A stretch of DNA of 64,000 bases from Pseudomonas cremoris (GCF_014230465.1 NZ_JAAXCY010000008.1:62001-126000); one strand, 5' to 3'; counted from the first letter of the stretch, positions 44,215-53,635 are shown. Numbers and translations are program-made. Notes: generated by a model not told the origin, from the letters alone.

Positions 44215-45078
44215 TCAGACGGTGGCAGTAATGGGGTCATGCTTGAATCGCCCCGACAAAAGCGGCAGGTCTTCAGGTACCTGGCGATACTCGCCGATTT
44301 CGGACCACCCACCTGGGCCATGAAAATCACTGCCGGCGCTGACCAGCAGACCAAATTCGCGGGCAAGAATCGCCAGGCTGCCGACCTGTTCGGCGGGCTG
44401 GTGCCCGTTGACCACCTCGATAGCGTGGCCACCCGCTCCAATATAGTCGCTGATCAGCTTGCGACGCTTGCTGCGGGTGAAATCGTAATGCCAGGGATGC
44501 GCCAGGCTGACCCAGGCCCCGGAGGCCCTCAAGGTCTCGACGGTGTCTTCAAGCGTCGGCCAGTGTTGCTTTACATCGCCCAACTTGCCGGCGCCCAGCC
44601 ATTTGCGAAAGGCTTCGGCGCGGTCTTTAACAAAACCTTCACGCACCATCCAATCGGCAAAGTGCGGCCGGGCCGGCGCGTTGCCGCTGTCGCCCAGCTC
44701 CTGCTGGATGGCACGGGCGCCGTCGAGGGCATTGGGCATGCCTTTAAGGCTGAGTTTTCGACTTATTTCTTCGGACCGCAACCAGCGGCCATCGTGCAGA
44801 TCGGCAATGGCCTGCACCAAGGGTGGGGCCGTTTGATCGAAACCGTAGCCGAGCACATGAATAGTGGCGCCGCCCCAGGTGCAGGACAATTCCACGCCGT
44901 TGACCAGCTGCATACCCAGACTGCGGGCCGCAACCCGGGCTTCGTCGAGGCCTTCGAGGGTGTCGTGGTCGGTCAACGCCAGGACTCGCACGCCTCGTTC
45001 AAACGCTCGCGCAACCAGTACCGCGGGCGCCAGGGCGCCGTCGGAGGCCGTGCTGTGGCAGTGCAAATCAACATTCAC
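44215..45078 (-). CDS. rnm: PHP-domain 5'-3' exonuclease RNase AM (YciV/TrpH)
   Basis: The 287-residue PHP-domain phosphoesterase trims 5' ends of RNA precursors in E. coli (RNase AM). Metal ligands are visible in DLHCHSTASDG (start), ALTDHDT, NGVELSC, LAHPWHYD and SAGSDFHGPG near the end. The start is probably GTG at 45078, with GAGGTT 10 nt upstream, because the HxH motif then sits near the N-terminus as in homologues; a TTG at 45120 is the alternative. It heads the operon rnm-yciO-scpA-scpB, divergent from yciB. Confidence 0.88.
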   Translation of the reverse strand: MNVDLHCHSTASDGALAPAVLVARAFERGVRVLALTDHDTLEGLDEARVAARSLGMQLVNGVELSCTWGGATIHVLGYGFDQTAPPLVQAIADLHDGRWLRSEEISRKLSLKGMPNALDGARAIQQELGDSGNAPARPHFADWMVREGFVKDRAEAFRKWLGAGKLGDVKQHWPTLEDTVETLRASGAWVSLAHPWHYDFTRSKRRKLISDYIGAGGHAIEVVNGHQPAEQVGSLAILAREFGLLVSAGSDFHGPGGWSEIGEYRQVPEDLPLLSGRFKHDPITATV

Positions 45079-45165
45079 GGGAGTGTGTAACCTCAAGTCA
45101 GCTGGCGCTTTCGCTACCAAGGATGTTTGTTATTATGCCGCCACATCCAGCTTCTGGCTCTTACT

Positions 45166-45762
45166 GTGAAACAATTCATCGACTTCATCCCGCTGTTGCT
45201 GTTTTTCATCGTTTACAAACTCGACCCCAGGGTCATCGACCTGGCCGGCCATGAGCTGACCTTCGGGGGCATCTACAGCGCCACTGCCGTACTGATCATC
45301 AGCTCCGTGGTGGTCTACGGCGCCATCTTCATCTCCCAGCGCAAACTGGAAAAAAGCCAATGGCTGACCCTGGTCGCGTGCCTGGTCTTCGGCAGCCTGA
45401 CCCTGGCCTTCCACAGCGAAACCTTCCTTAAATGGAAAGCCCCGGTGGTGAACTGGTTGTTCGCCCTGGCGTTCATCGGCAGCCACTTCATCGGCGATCG
45501 CCTGCTGATCAAGCGGATCATGGGCCACGCGTTGACCCTGCCCGAGCCGGTATGGACGCGCCTGAACGTGGCCTGGATCGTGTTTTTCATCTTCTGCGGC
45601 GCTGCCAACCTGTTCGTGGCATTCACCTTCCAGAGCTACTGGGTCGACTTCAAGGTCTTCGGTAGCCTGGGCATGACCGTATTGTTCCTGGTCGGCCAGG
45701 GTATCTACCTGTCGCGCCACCTGCATGACACCGACCCTACTACGCCAAAAACCGAGGACTGA
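45166..45762 (+). CDS. yciB: YciB inner-membrane septation protein
   Basis: The 198-residue protein has five to six hydrophobic segments and the family opening [19 protein letters not shown], then [35 protein letters not shown] and [19 protein letters not shown]. It acts in cell envelope formation and division. The start GTG at 45166 is chosen from this alignment. yciI follows with a 1-bp gap. Confidence 0.91.
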   Translation: MKQFIDFIPLLLFFIVYKLDPRVIDLAGHELTFGGIYSATAVLIISSVVVYGAIFISQRKLEKSQWLTLVACLVFGSLTLAFHSETFLKWKAPVVNWLFALAFIGSHFIGDRLLIKRIMGHALTLPEPVWTRLNVAWIVFFIFCGAANLFVAFTFQSYWVDFKVFGSLGMTVLFLVGQGIYLSRHLHDTDPTTPKTED

Positions 45763-45763
45763 C

Positions 45764-46063
45764 ATGCTCTACGCAATCATTGCCACTGACGTTGCCAACT
45801 CGCTGGAAAAACGCCTGAGTGTACGGCCGGCCCACGTCGAGCGTCTCAAGCAGCTGCAAGCTGAAGGCCGCATCGTACTGGCCGGCCCGCACCCTGCCGT
45901 AGACAGCAACGACCCAGGCGACGCCGGTTTCACCGGTAGCCTGATCGTCGCCGAGTTCGCTTCCCTCGCCGATGCCCAAGCCTGGGCCAAGGCCGATCCG
46001 TATGTGGCGGCCGGCGTCTACGCGGATGTCGTGATCAAGCCGTTCAAGCAAGTCCTGCCTTGA
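45764..46063 (+). CDS. yciI: YciI family protein
   Basis: The 99-residue protein has the YciI ferredoxin-like fold: [10 protein letters not shown] opening, the [24 protein letters not shown] segment with the conserved histidine, and [16 protein letters not shown] with the conserved Asp-Pro-Tyr. The enzymatic role is unclear. The ATG at 45764 is followed 300 bp later by a hairpin (46072-46096, 10-bp stem with one G-U pair) that may end the yciB-yciI transcript. Confidence 0.9.
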   Translation: MLYAIIATDVANSLEKRLSVRPAHVERLKQLQAEGRIVLAGPHPAVDSNDPGDAGFTGSLIVAEFASLADAQAWAKADPYVAAGVYADVVIKPFKQVLP

Positions 46064-46169
46064 ATGCAGCCGCGCTGAACCTAATCGGTTCGGCGCGCTC
46101 CTAATTGCTCATTATTCTCGGTAACCTGCCGACAACGTTCTGAATATTCGTGTGGAATCAGGAGTTCCG

Positions 46170-46577
46170 ATGCGCTTACGTCAGTTGTGTCTGTTGGCAG
46201 TGTTAACGATCGGGGCTACGGCCCACGCTGAAGAAACCCCGAACACCGGCAATTCGACGCCCCTGTCGTTGAGTGCCGGCAGCCAGATCTCCGAATTGCA
46301 GCAACGCTTGAAAGAGAGCGAACGCCTTCGTGAAGAATTGGGCAAGCAACTACAAAGCGCGGATGCTACGCGCGAAAGCGCACAATTGAGTCGCCTTCGC
46401 CAAGAGAACCAACGCCTGGCCCAGCAACTCAAAGATACACAGGGTGGCGCCTTGACCCAGTGGCTGACCGAGCAACAGCAATGGTTTGTCACCGGTGGGG
46501 CCGTCGCGCTGATCGCCTTGCTGTGCGGAATCTTCGCCAGCGGTGGGCACCGTCGCCGTCGACAATGGCTAAATTGA
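46170..46577 (+). CDS. Exported coiled-coil protein with C-terminal membrane anchor
   Basis: The 135-residue protein has a signal peptide (cleavage after TAHA, about residue 20), a coiled-coil (about 38-95, with LQQRLKESERLREELGKQLQ) and a C-terminal membrane segment (about 110-127) followed by basic GGHRRRRQWLN. It resembles the membrane part of YgiM/TIGR04211 proteins without the SH3 domain. GGAG is 5 nt before the ATG at 46170. It lies 7 nt ahead of the response regulator, so it may belong to the envelope-stress system. Confidence 0.8.
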   Translation: MRLRQLCLLAVLTIGATAHAEETPNTGNSTPLSLSAGSQISELQQRLKESERLREELGKQLQSADATRESAQLSRLRQENQRLAQQLKDTQGGALTQWLTEQQQWFVTGGAVALIALLCGIFASGGHRRRRQWLN

Positions 46578-46584
46578 GTGAGTC

Positions 46585-47262
46585 ATGAGCGAGCTGTTAC
46601 TGATAGATGATGACCAGGAGCTCTGTGAGCTGCTGAGCAGTTGGTTGGGCCAGGAAGGTTTCCAGGTTCGCGCCTGCCATGATGGCTTGAGCGCACGTAA
46701 AGCGCTGGCTGACAGTGCGCCTGCCGCCGTGGTGCTCGATGTGATGCTGCCCGATGGCAGCGGCCTGGAGTTGCTCAAGCAATTGCGCACCGATCACCCC
46801 GACTTGCCGGTGTTGATGCTCTCGGCCCGTGGCGAGCCGCTGGACCGCATCCTCGGCCTGGAACTCGGCGCCGACGATTATCTGGCCAAACCCTGCGACC
46901 CGCGGGAGTTGACCGCCCGCCTGCGCGCCGTCTTGCGCCGCAGCCATCCGGCTGCCGTGTCTACGCAGCTTGAGCTGGGTGATTTGTGTTTCAGCCCGGT
47001 GCGCGGCGTGGTCAGCATCGACGAGCAGGAATTCGCCCTCACCGTCTCCGAAAGTCGCCTGCTAGAGGCCCTGCTGCGCCAGCCTGGCGAGCCGCTGGAT
47101 AAACAGGAACTGGCGCAGATCGCCTTGGGCCGCAAGCTCACCCTTTACGATCGCAGCCTGGACATGCACGTCAGCAACCTGCGCAAGAAGATCGGCCCGC
47201 ACCCGGATGGCCGACCACGGATCGTCGCCCTGCGCAGCCGTGGCTACTACTACAGCCTCTGA
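46585..47262 (+). CDS. cpxR: OmpR-family response regulator CpxR
   Basis: The 225-residue regulator has a receiver domain (Asp8/Asp9, phospho-acceptor Asp52 in VVLDVMLPDGSG, Lys in YLAKPCDP) and an OmpR winged-helix DNA-binding domain (about 130-225, LLEALLRQPGEPLDKQELA, DMHVSNLRKKIG, RSRGYYYSL). It corresponds to PA3204, named CpxR in P. aeruginosa, which activates mexAB-oprM. A CpxR-type direct repeat lies before the next gene. Confidence 0.9.
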   Translation: MSELLLIDDDQELCELLSSWLGQEGFQVRACHDGLSARKALADSAPAAVVLDVMLPDGSGLELLKQLRTDHPDLPVLMLSARGEPLDRILGLELGADDYLAKPCDPRELTARLRAVLRRSHPAAVSTQLELGDLCFSPVRGVVSIDEQEFALTVSESRLLEALLRQPGEPLDKQELAQIALGRKLTLYDRSLDMHVSNLRKKIGPHPDGRPRIVALRSRGYYYSL

Positions 47263-47279
47263 ACACGCTACAAAATCCC

Positions 47280-47369
47280 TGTGGGAGCGGGCTTGCTCGC
47301 GAATGCGATAGATCAGCCACTATTTGCAGCGACTGACACACCGCATTCGCGAGCAAGCCCGCTCCCACA
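47280..47369. repeat. REPIN 10
   Basis: Standard REP doublet between cpxR and the cpxP-like gene, on the same strand; could stabilise the cpxR message. Confidence 0.95.
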
Positions 47370-47418
47370 TTTGAATAGCTAAACACTGAAAGTTTTGTCA
47401 GCCTCGATCAAAACCCTC

Positions 47419-47434
47419 TTTACCCAAGCTTTAC
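47419..47434 (+). promoter_or_regulatory. Candidate CpxR box
   Basis: TTTAC-CCAAGC-TTTAC, i.e. GTAAA-N6-GTAAA on the other strand, matches the CpxR consensus GTAAA-N4-8-GTAAA. It is 80 bp before the cpxP-like start. Confidence 0.65.
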
Positions 47435-47514
47435 GCTCACCTGACCGCCGCTGACCTTGATCTCCGTAATCTACTCACATCCGGACTCACCGGAATAGAG
47501 ACAGGAGAATCACC

Positions 47515-47979
47515 ATGCGCAAGACCCTTATCGCTTTGATGTTCGCCGCTGCCCTGCCTACCGTTGCCATGGCTGCAATGCCCGATGGCCAAGGCCCGAT
47601 GGGTGGCCCTGAAGGTCACATGATGGGTGGCCCGGGACACGGCGGTGAACACGGCCCGCGCGGTAAAGGCGGCCCATTCAGCCAACTGGACCTGAGCCGC
47701 GAACAGCGCCAGCAAATCGGCAAGCTGATGGGTGACCAATGGCACGCTCGCAAAGACCTGGTCAAAAAGTACCTGGACAAACTGCCAGCCGCTGACCAGA
47801 AAGCCATGCAAGACGAGATCGCTGCCGGCAAGCAGAAAACCCAGGCTGACATCCGCGCCGTGCTGAAACCCGATCAACAGAAGAAATTCGACGAGATCGT
47901 CAAGAAACAAGCCGAGCGCCGCGCTGAGTGGAAGGAATTCCAGGCATGGAAAGCCCAGCAACCGCAAAAAGCGCAATAA
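47515..47979 (+). CDS. Spy/CpxP-like periplasmic protein
   Basis: The 154-residue exported protein has a signal peptide (cleavage after AMA, about residue 20), a Gly/His/Met-rich stretch (about 22-55) and a helical Spy/CpxP domain with LDLSREQRQQIGKLMGDQ and LKPDQQKKFDEIVKK, the family's LTxxQ-type motifs. It corresponds to PA3205. Such proteins bind unfolded proteins and feed back on the Cpx sensor. The His/Met-rich segment could bind metal; this is inference. A hairpin terminator separates it from the sensor gene. Confidence 0.9.
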   Translation: MRKTLIALMFAAALPTVAMAAMPDGQGPMGGPEGHMMGGPGHGGEHGPRGKGGPFSQLDLSREQRQQIGKLMGDQWHARKDLVKKYLDKLPAADQKAMQDEIAAGKQKTQADIRAVLKPDQQKKFDEIVKKQAERRAEWKEFQAWKAQQPQKAQ

Positions 47980-47999
47980 TGATCTAGTTTTACTTCCCC

Positions 48000-48030
48000 A
48001 GCCCAGTGGCCAACGCCGCTGGGCTTTTCC
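48000..48030 (+). terminator. Partial terminator between cpxP-like gene and cpxS
   Basis: GCCCAG-T-GGC...GCC-G-CTGGGC stem followed by TTTTCC. The downstream sensor gene starts 17 nt later, so read-through or a second promoter is needed. Confidence 0.75.
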
Positions 48031-48046
48031 TGTTTGAGGGTTTCCT

Positions 48047-49390
48047 GTGCGTTCATTGTTCTGGCGGATCCTGGCCAGTTTCTGGCTGGCTATTGCCTTG
48101 GTTGCCGGATTGTCGATCCTGCTTGGGCATATGCTGAATCAAGATGCCTGGATTCTCAGCCGTCACCCCGGCCTCAATAACCTTGCCGAAGAGTGGACCC
48201 AACTCTACGAAACCCAAGGCGAGGACGCCGCCCAGGACTTGCTGCAACAGCGCAAGCGCCAATACCACATCGACGTGCAAGTACTGAACGAAAGCGGCGA
48301 TCCGGTGGTGCGCGGCACCTTCCCGCGCCGCGCGGCGGCCTTTGAAGCCCGTCAAAATGACAGTAAGGACAGCCACTTGCCCTGGCGCCGCCTGACCGCC
48401 GAGTACACCAGCGAAAAAACTGGCGACACCTACCTGCTGATCTACCGCATCCCCCACCCGGAACTGGACGCCTGGCACCGCAACAGCCTGCTCTGGCCGC
48501 TGAGTGCGCTAGCGATTGCCCTGGTGGTGCTGACCCTGTTCAGTTTGCTGGTGACGCTGTCCATCACCCGTCCACTCAGCCGTTTGCGTGGCGCAGTGCA
48601 TGACCTTGGGCAAGCGACCTACCAACAAAACAGCCTGGCGCAATTGGCTAACCGCCGCGATGAGTTCGGTGTGCTCGCCACCGACTTCAACCGCATGGGC
48701 GCACGCCTGCAAAGCCTGATCAGCAGCCAGCGCCAGTTGCTGCGCGATGTTTCCCACGAACTGCGTTCGCCCCTGGCTCGTCTGCGCATCGCCTTGGCAT
48801 TGGCCGAACGCGCCAGCCCCGAAGAACGGGAAAAACTCTGGCCGCGCCTGACACGCGAATGTGATCGCCTGGAAGCACTGATCAGCGAAATCCTGGTGTT
48901 GGCGCGCGTCGACGCCGACAACGCCAGCGCCGAGGAGGTAGACCTCAACCCACTGCTCAAGACCTTGCAAAAAGACGCCTTGCTCGGCGCACCGGAACAA
49001 AAGGTGCAACTGACCACCGAAACCGGCCTGCACCTCAAGGGCTGGCCGACCATGATCGAACGGGCGGTGGATAACCTGCTGCGTAACGCCCAACGCTTCA
49101 ACCCGCCGAGCCAGGCAATCGAGCTCCAGGCGCAGCGCCAAGGTGAACGTATCCTGATCAGCGTGCGTGACCACGGCCCCGGTGTTGAAGCCGAACACCT
49201 GAACCAACTGGGCGAGCCGTTCTATCGCGCCCCCGGCCAGACCGCGCAGGGCCACGGCCTGGGCCTGGCGATTGCGCGGCGCGCCGCTGAGCGCCATGGC
49301 GGCAGCCTGATCCTGGCCAACCATCCCGAGGGCGGTTTTATCGCCAGTATCGACCTGCCGTTGGAGCCAGGGGTTGTCACACCGGCCTGA
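48047..49390 (+). CDS. cpxS: Sensor histidine kinase CpxS (CpxA-like)
   Basis: The 447-residue kinase has two membrane segments (about 10-28 and 150-172) around a periplasmic sensor part, a HAMP linker (about 173-225), the H-box DVSHELRSPLARL with His237, an N-box (AVDNLLRNAQRF, about 345) and the ATP lid GHGLGLAIARR. The start is GTG at 48047 with GAGG 8 nt upstream; a more upstream ATG is absent. It corresponds to PA3206 and pairs with CpxR. Confidence 0.91.
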   Translation: MRSLFWRILASFWLAIALVAGLSILLGHMLNQDAWILSRHPGLNNLAEEWTQLYETQGEDAAQDLLQQRKRQYHIDVQVLNESGDPVVRGTFPRRAAAFEARQNDSKDSHLPWRRLTAEYTSEKTGDTYLLIYRIPHPELDAWHRNSLLWPLSALAIALVVLTLFSLLVTLSITRPLSRLRGAVHDLGQATYQQNSLAQLANRRDEFGVLATDFNRMGARLQSLISSQRQLLRDVSHELRSPLARLRIALALAERASPEEREKLWPRLTRECDRLEALISEILVLARVDADNASAEEVDLNPLLKTLQKDALLGAPEQKVQLTTETGLHLKGWPTMIERAVDNLLRNAQRFNPPSQAIELQAQRQGERILISVRDHGPGVEAEHLNQLGEPFYRAPGQTAQGHGLGLAIARRAAERHGGSLILANHPEGGFIASIDLPLEPGVVTPA

Positions 49391-49430
49391 TGATCTTTTA
49401 TAGTGGCCCTTCTCTAACGGAGGGCCTTTG

Positions 49431-50780
49431 ATGACTGACCTGCTGACACCCATCCAAGCCGCACTCGATTTACCGCACACACCTCTCGCCACAACCGAAG
49501 CCGGTGCCTTGCCCTCGACCTTCGCCGTTACCGAACTGGCCAGCGCCACTCTCGGCGCTGCAGGCCAGGCCGTGGCCCAGTTGATTCAGCAGCAGACTGG
49601 GCGTTTGCCGAACGTTAGTGTCGACCGACGTCTCGCGTCTTTCTGGTTCTCATCCTCGATTCGTCCGGTAGGTTGGCAAACCCCACCCCTGTGGGACCCG
49701 GTGGCCGGCGACTACGCCTGCGCCGATGGCTGGATTCGCCTGCACACCAACGCACCCCATCACCGTGCCGCTGCCGAGCGAGTCCTGGGCAAGGTTGCCG
49801 ACCGTGCCGAAATGGCCAGCAAGGTTGCCCCATGGAATGCCGCCGAACTGGAGCAAGCGATTGTCGATGAGGGCGGTTGCGCGGCGCAGATGCGTTCGTG
49901 GCAGGCCTGGCAAGCTCATCCGCAAGGCTTGGCGGTCAATGCCGAAGCGCTGGTGCAGCGCCAAACCTATGCGACCACTACCGACAAATCCTGGCTCGGT
50001 TCTGCGGCACGCCCGCTGGCGGGGATCAAGGTGCTGGACTTGACTCGCGTGTTGGCCGGCCCCGTGGCCAGCCGCTTCCTCGCGGGCTTGGGCGCCGATG
50101 TACTGCGCATCGACTCTCCCACCTGGAACGAACCCGGCGTGGTGCCGGAGATGACCCTGGGTAAACGCTGCGCCCGCCTCGACCTGAAAAGCCCCGAAGG
50201 CCGCCAGGTTTTCGAAAAGCTGTTGAAAGACGCCGACATCCTGTTCCACGGCTACCGCGCCGACGCCCTCGAACAACTGGGCTACACCGCCAACGAACTG
50301 CAGCGGATTGCCCCCGGCCTGATCGACGTGAGCCTCAATGCCTATGGCTGGAGCGGCCCATGGCGCAATCGCCGGGGTTTCGACAGCCTGGTGCAGATGA
50401 GCAGCGGGATTGCCGACGCGGGCATGGCCTGGAAACAGGCGGATAAACCGGTGCCGCTGCCGTTGCAGGCACTGGATCACGCCACCGGGTATCTGATGGC
50501 GGCCAGTGCGATCCAGGCGTTGAGTGAACGCTTGAAGAGCGGCCGAGGCGGATCGGCACGTTTGTCGTTGGCGCGTACAGCGACGTTGTTGGTGGAAGCT
50601 GGGCAAGTGCCCGAGCAACCAGTATTGCGGGCAGAAGCAGCAGGCGATCAGGGGTTGGTGGTGGAGCAAACCAGTTGGGGGCCGGCTCATCGGTTGTTGG
50701 CGCCATTGACCATCAGCGGCACGCCGTTGCAGTGGGATTTGCCGGCGGGGGAATTGGGGTCGCATCGGGCTCAGTGGTGA
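49431..50780 (+). CDS. CaiB/BaiF family CoA-transferase
   Basis: The 449-residue protein has two half-domains; the typical family core is at about residues 198-345: GIKVLDLTRVLAGPVASRFLAGLGADVLRID, CARLDLKSPEGRQVFEKLLKDADILFHGYR and NRRGFDSLVQMSSGIA. Family III CoA-transferases move CoA between carboxylates. The first 190 residues are a divergent repeat of the fold. Substrate unknown. GGAGG lies before the ATG at 49431. A REPIN follows. Confidence 0.88.
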   Translation: MTDLLTPIQAALDLPHTPLATTEAGALPSTFAVTELASATLGAAGQAVAQLIQQQTGRLPNVSVDRRLASFWFSSSIRPVGWQTPPLWDPVAGDYACADGWIRLHTNAPHHRAAAERVLGKVADRAEMASKVAPWNAAELEQAIVDEGGCAAQMRSWQAWQAHPQGLAVNAEALVQRQTYATTTDKSWLGSAARPLAGIKVLDLTRVLAGPVASRFLAGLGADVLRIDSPTWNEPGVVPEMTLGKRCARLDLKSPEGRQVFEKLLKDADILFHGYRADALEQLGYTANELQRIAPGLIDVSLNAYGWSGPWRNRRGFDSLVQMSSGIADAGMAWKQADKPVPLPLQALDHATGYLMAASAIQALSERLKSGRGGSARLSLARTATLLVEAGQVPEQPVLRAEAAGDQGLVVEQTSWGPAHRLLAPLTISGTPLQWDLPAGELGSHRAQW

Positions 50781-50793
50781 CCTGATGATCGCC

Positions 50794-50881
50794 TTCGCGA
50801 GCAAGCCCGCTCCCACATCGACTGAATTCACACATTATGAATTGTGAACACAGTCAGTGTGGGAGCGGGCTTGCTCGCGAA
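50794..50881. repeat. REPIN 11, reversed arm order
   Basis: REP arms in the order TTCGCGAGCAAGCCCGCTCC, then the complement, as in REPIN 5; 88 bp, between converging genes. Confidence 0.94.
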
Positions 50882-50900
50882 GAGGCCAATATAGCCACTA

Positions 50901-51764
50901 TCAATCTCCCCGGCTAAGTGACGTCCACAAATGCTGCGCCGCATACGCGCGCAACGGCCGCCACGCCTCGGCGCGGGCGGACAGCTGCCGCGACGACACC
51001 GGCCCGCCCTCCAACGCCACCAACGCGTTGATCAAGCCGATATCCCCCGACGCAAACGCATCCGCCTCGCGCATCTGGCGCATGGCGATGTACTGCGCCG
51101 TCCAATCGCCAATCCCCGGCAATGCCACCAAGCGTGCCACGCCCTCTTTGAGGCTGGCTTTGGGTTCAAACAATTGAGGATCATCCAACAGCGCCTGGGC
51201 GACGCCGGACAAGGTGCGGCCCCGCGCTTTGGGCATGCCCAGGGTCGCCAGGTCCGCTGCTGCCAGCACCGCGGGTGTCGGGAATACGTGGGTGATGCCG
51301 GCATGTGGCGTTTGCAGCGGCTGGCCATACTGCGCCACTAATTTTCCCGCCAGGCGAATCGCCGCCGCCACCGTGATCTGCTGGCCCAGTACCGCGCGAA
51401 TCGCCAGTTCCAGACCGTCCCAGGTGCCGGGCACGCGCAAGCCAGGACGCGCTGCGACCAAATGCGCCATCAACGGGTCCGTCGCCAGCTGTGGGTTGAT
51501 CAATTGCGGCTGGGCGTCCAGATCAAACATCGTGCGCAACCGCCGCTCGATCTCGGGCAAGGCCGCTGGGTTCGCAAACTCAACGTCGACATCCAGCCAA
51601 TCGCCCGCCCCCAGCGTCACACTGATCCAGCCATGCTGCTGCCCCACGCTGATGCTGCGCCGATACACGCCAGCCTCGACCGTCTCCAACCCACTGATCG
51701 CCCGAGCAGACAAAAAACCGATCATCGCCGCCCAGTCATAAGGCGGCGCAAATGCCAGTCTCAC
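50901..51764 (-). CDS. alkA: AlkA-type DNA-3-methyladenine glycosylase
   Basis: The 287-residue base-excision glycosylase has the AlkA opening APPYDWAAMIGFLSARAISGLETV, a helix-hairpin-helix LPGIGDWTAQYIAMR (about 225-240) and the catalytic aspartate in the DAFASGDIGLI segment. E. coli AlkA has the same layout. The start is GTG at 51764, whose A/TGA overlap (GTGA) with the arcD-like gene upstream suggests translational coupling to a transporter gene. Confidence 0.9.
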   Translation of the reverse strand: MRLAFAPPYDWAAMIGFLSARAISGLETVEAGVYRRSISVGQQHGWISVTLGAGDWLDVDVEFANPAALPEIERRLRTMFDLDAQPQLINPQLATDPLMAHLVAARPGLRVPGTWDGLELAIRAVLGQQITVAAAIRLAGKLVAQYGQPLQTPHAGITHVFPTPAVLAAADLATLGMPKARGRTLSGVAQALLDDPQLFEPKASLKEGVARLVALPGIGDWTAQYIAMRQMREADAFASGDIGLINALVALEGGPVSSRQLSARAEAWRPLRAYAAQHLWTSLSRGD

Positions 51765-53188
51765 AACGACAACACCCCGCTGTACAACCCATACGCCGCC
51801 AGCCCTGCGCCGGCGACTACGCAGCTGAAAATGCCTTTTTCCATGTGGGTAAACAAGGGCTGGCCCTGCTCACGCTTGGCCAGGGCGAACAGGATCACGC
51901 CCGGCGCATACAACAACGCCGACAGCAGCAAGTATTTCAAGCCACCCGCGTATAGCAGCCACACGGCGTAACCCAGGGCGATCAGGCCAACCAGCAGGTC
52001 CTTCATGCGCCGGTGCGGGGCGCCTTCGTAGGTTTCGCCACGCCCACTCAACAGCACCGCATACGCCGCCGACCACAGGTACGGCACCAGAATCATCGAC
52101 GATGCGAGGTAGATCAGCGTGGTGTAGGTGCTTTGCGAAAACAGCGTAATCACCAGGAACACCTGGATCATCACATTGGTCAGCCACAGGGCATTGACCG
52201 GCACCTGGTTGGCATTTTCCTTCTTCAAAAACGCGGGCATGGTCTTGTCGTGGGCGGTGGCGTAAAGAATCTCGGCGCATAGCAGCGCCCATGAGAGCAA
52301 GGCCCCCAGCAACGACACCGCAAGCCCAATGCTAATCAGCATCGCGCCCCATGGCCCGACGATATGTTCCAACACACCCGCCAGTGACGGGTTTTGCAAT
52401 TGCGCAAGTTCCGGCTGGCTCATGACCCCCAGGGACAGCACATTCACCAACACCAACAACGCCAGCACGCCAAGAAACCCGATCACCGTAGCGCGGCCCA
52501 CATCCGAACGTTTCTCGGCCCGCGCCGAATAGACACTGGCACCCTCGATGCCGATAAACACGAAGACGGTGACCAACATCATATGGCGCACCTGGTCCAC
52601 CACGCTGCCCATGTTCGGATTGCCCAGGCCCCAGATATCACGCGTGAAGATATCGGCCTTGAACGCCACGGCGGCGATCACGATAAACATCAGCAGCGGC
52701 ACGATCTTCGCCACGGTGGTGACCTGGTTGATGAACGCCGCCTCCTTGATCCCGCGCATCACCAGAAAATGCACGGCCCATAACAGAAGCGACGCGCAGA
52801 CGATTGCCACAGGCGTATTGCCCTGGCCGAACACCGGGAAAAAGTAGCCGAGCGTACTAAATAGCAACACGAAGTAACCGACGTTGCCCATCCAGGCACT
52901 GATCCAGTAGCCCCAGGCCGATGAGAAACCCATGTAGTCGCCAAAGCCCGCCTTGGCATAGGCATACACACCGGAATCCAATTCGGGCTTGCGGTTGGCC
53001 AGGGTCTGGAACACAAACGCCAGCGTCAGCATGCCCACGGCAGTGATCCCCCAGCCAATCAGTACCGCACCTACTTCGGCACGTGCGGCCATGTTCTGCG
53101 GCAGGGAAAAAATTCCCCCGCCGATCATCGACCCCACTACCAGGGCGATCAAGGCGCTGAGTCGAAGCTTCTGGGCGGGTTGGGACAT
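51761..53188 (-). CDS. Arginine/ornithine antiporter paralogue (ArcD-like)
   Basis: The 475-residue APC-family antiporter is a close paralogue of the ArcD encoded at 53636, with the same length and long identical stretches (LANRKPELDSGVYAYAKAGFGDYMGFSSAWGYWISAW and others). It has about twelve hydrophobic segments. It is divergent from arcDABC across a 447-bp gap, and precedes alkA. The ATG at 53188 is chosen by alignment with ArcD (MSQPAQKLRLSALI / MSETPGKLRLGALV). Whether it moves arginine/ornithine or another pair is not known. Confidence 0.9.
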   Translation of the reverse strand: MSQPAQKLRLSALIALVVGSMIGGGIFSLPQNMAARAEVGAVLIGWGITAVGMLTLAFVFQTLANRKPELDSGVYAYAKAGFGDYMGFSSAWGYWISAWMGNVGYFVLLFSTLGYFFPVFGQGNTPVAIVCASLLLWAVHFLVMRGIKEAAFINQVTTVAKIVPLLMFIVIAAVAFKADIFTRDIWGLGNPNMGSVVDQVRHMMLVTVFVFIGIEGASVYSARAEKRSDVGRATVIGFLGVLALLVLVNVLSLGVMSQPELAQLQNPSLAGVLEHIVGPWGAMLISIGLAVSLLGALLSWALLCAEILYATAHDKTMPAFLKKENANQVPVNALWLTNVMIQVFLVITLFSQSTYTTLIYLASSMILVPYLWSAAYAVLLSGRGETYEGAPHRRMKDLLVGLIALGYAVWLLYAGGLKYLLLSALLYAPGVILFALAKREQGQPLFTHMEKGIFSCVVAGAGLAAYGLYSGVLSL

Positions 53189-53635
53189 GGAGACTCCTGG
53201 ATAAATAACAATTTGAGCCGACAACTGTGCACTCAACTAATTAACTCATCGAGTGTAGCGTTTATTAGAGAAGGCGATAAAACAGACACGCTCATAACCT
53301 AATGGCATGTCAGTTTATAAAGTTTAGGCTTATTTAGATTTTAAATACTGCCCTGCCCCCGCCCTTATAGCGCCTTGGTGAAACATTGTTCAAAAAGTTT
53401 GCACATCCGAAAAAACGGGCTAGCTTCAAACGTCCATAGCCCTGACTAAATGATTAACCACAAATTGAGAGAGCGCTCTGGCAAGCGCCTTTCAGAGGAT
53501 ATCCATCGCCCGCGAGTTTTCAACCTAAGTCATTAATTCACAATGGAATGTGCCAATGAAGTGATCTGAGTCAGCTGTTTGAATAGCGCACGGAATTATT
53601 CTGTGGTCTCTCTTCTCCTGCATTGGAGTCACGCA
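53189..53635. promoter_or_regulatory. Divergent control region of arcD paralogue and arcDABC
   Basis: The 447-bp region is AT-richer than its surroundings and has no gene. Seen: a 10-bp palindrome AGAGCGCTCT (53470-53479) and a degenerate ANR/FNR-like site GTGATCTGAGTCAG (53561-53574; 7 of 10 positions of TTGAT-N4-ATCAA) 62 bp before arcD. No perfect ANR box and no clear ArgR site are seen. GGAG precedes the arcD ATG. Confidence 0.45.

Noticed and set aside
53189..53635. Canonical ANR box for arcDABC
   Set aside because: No TTGAT-N4-ATCAA sequence found; only a degenerate match at 53561-53574, listed as weak.
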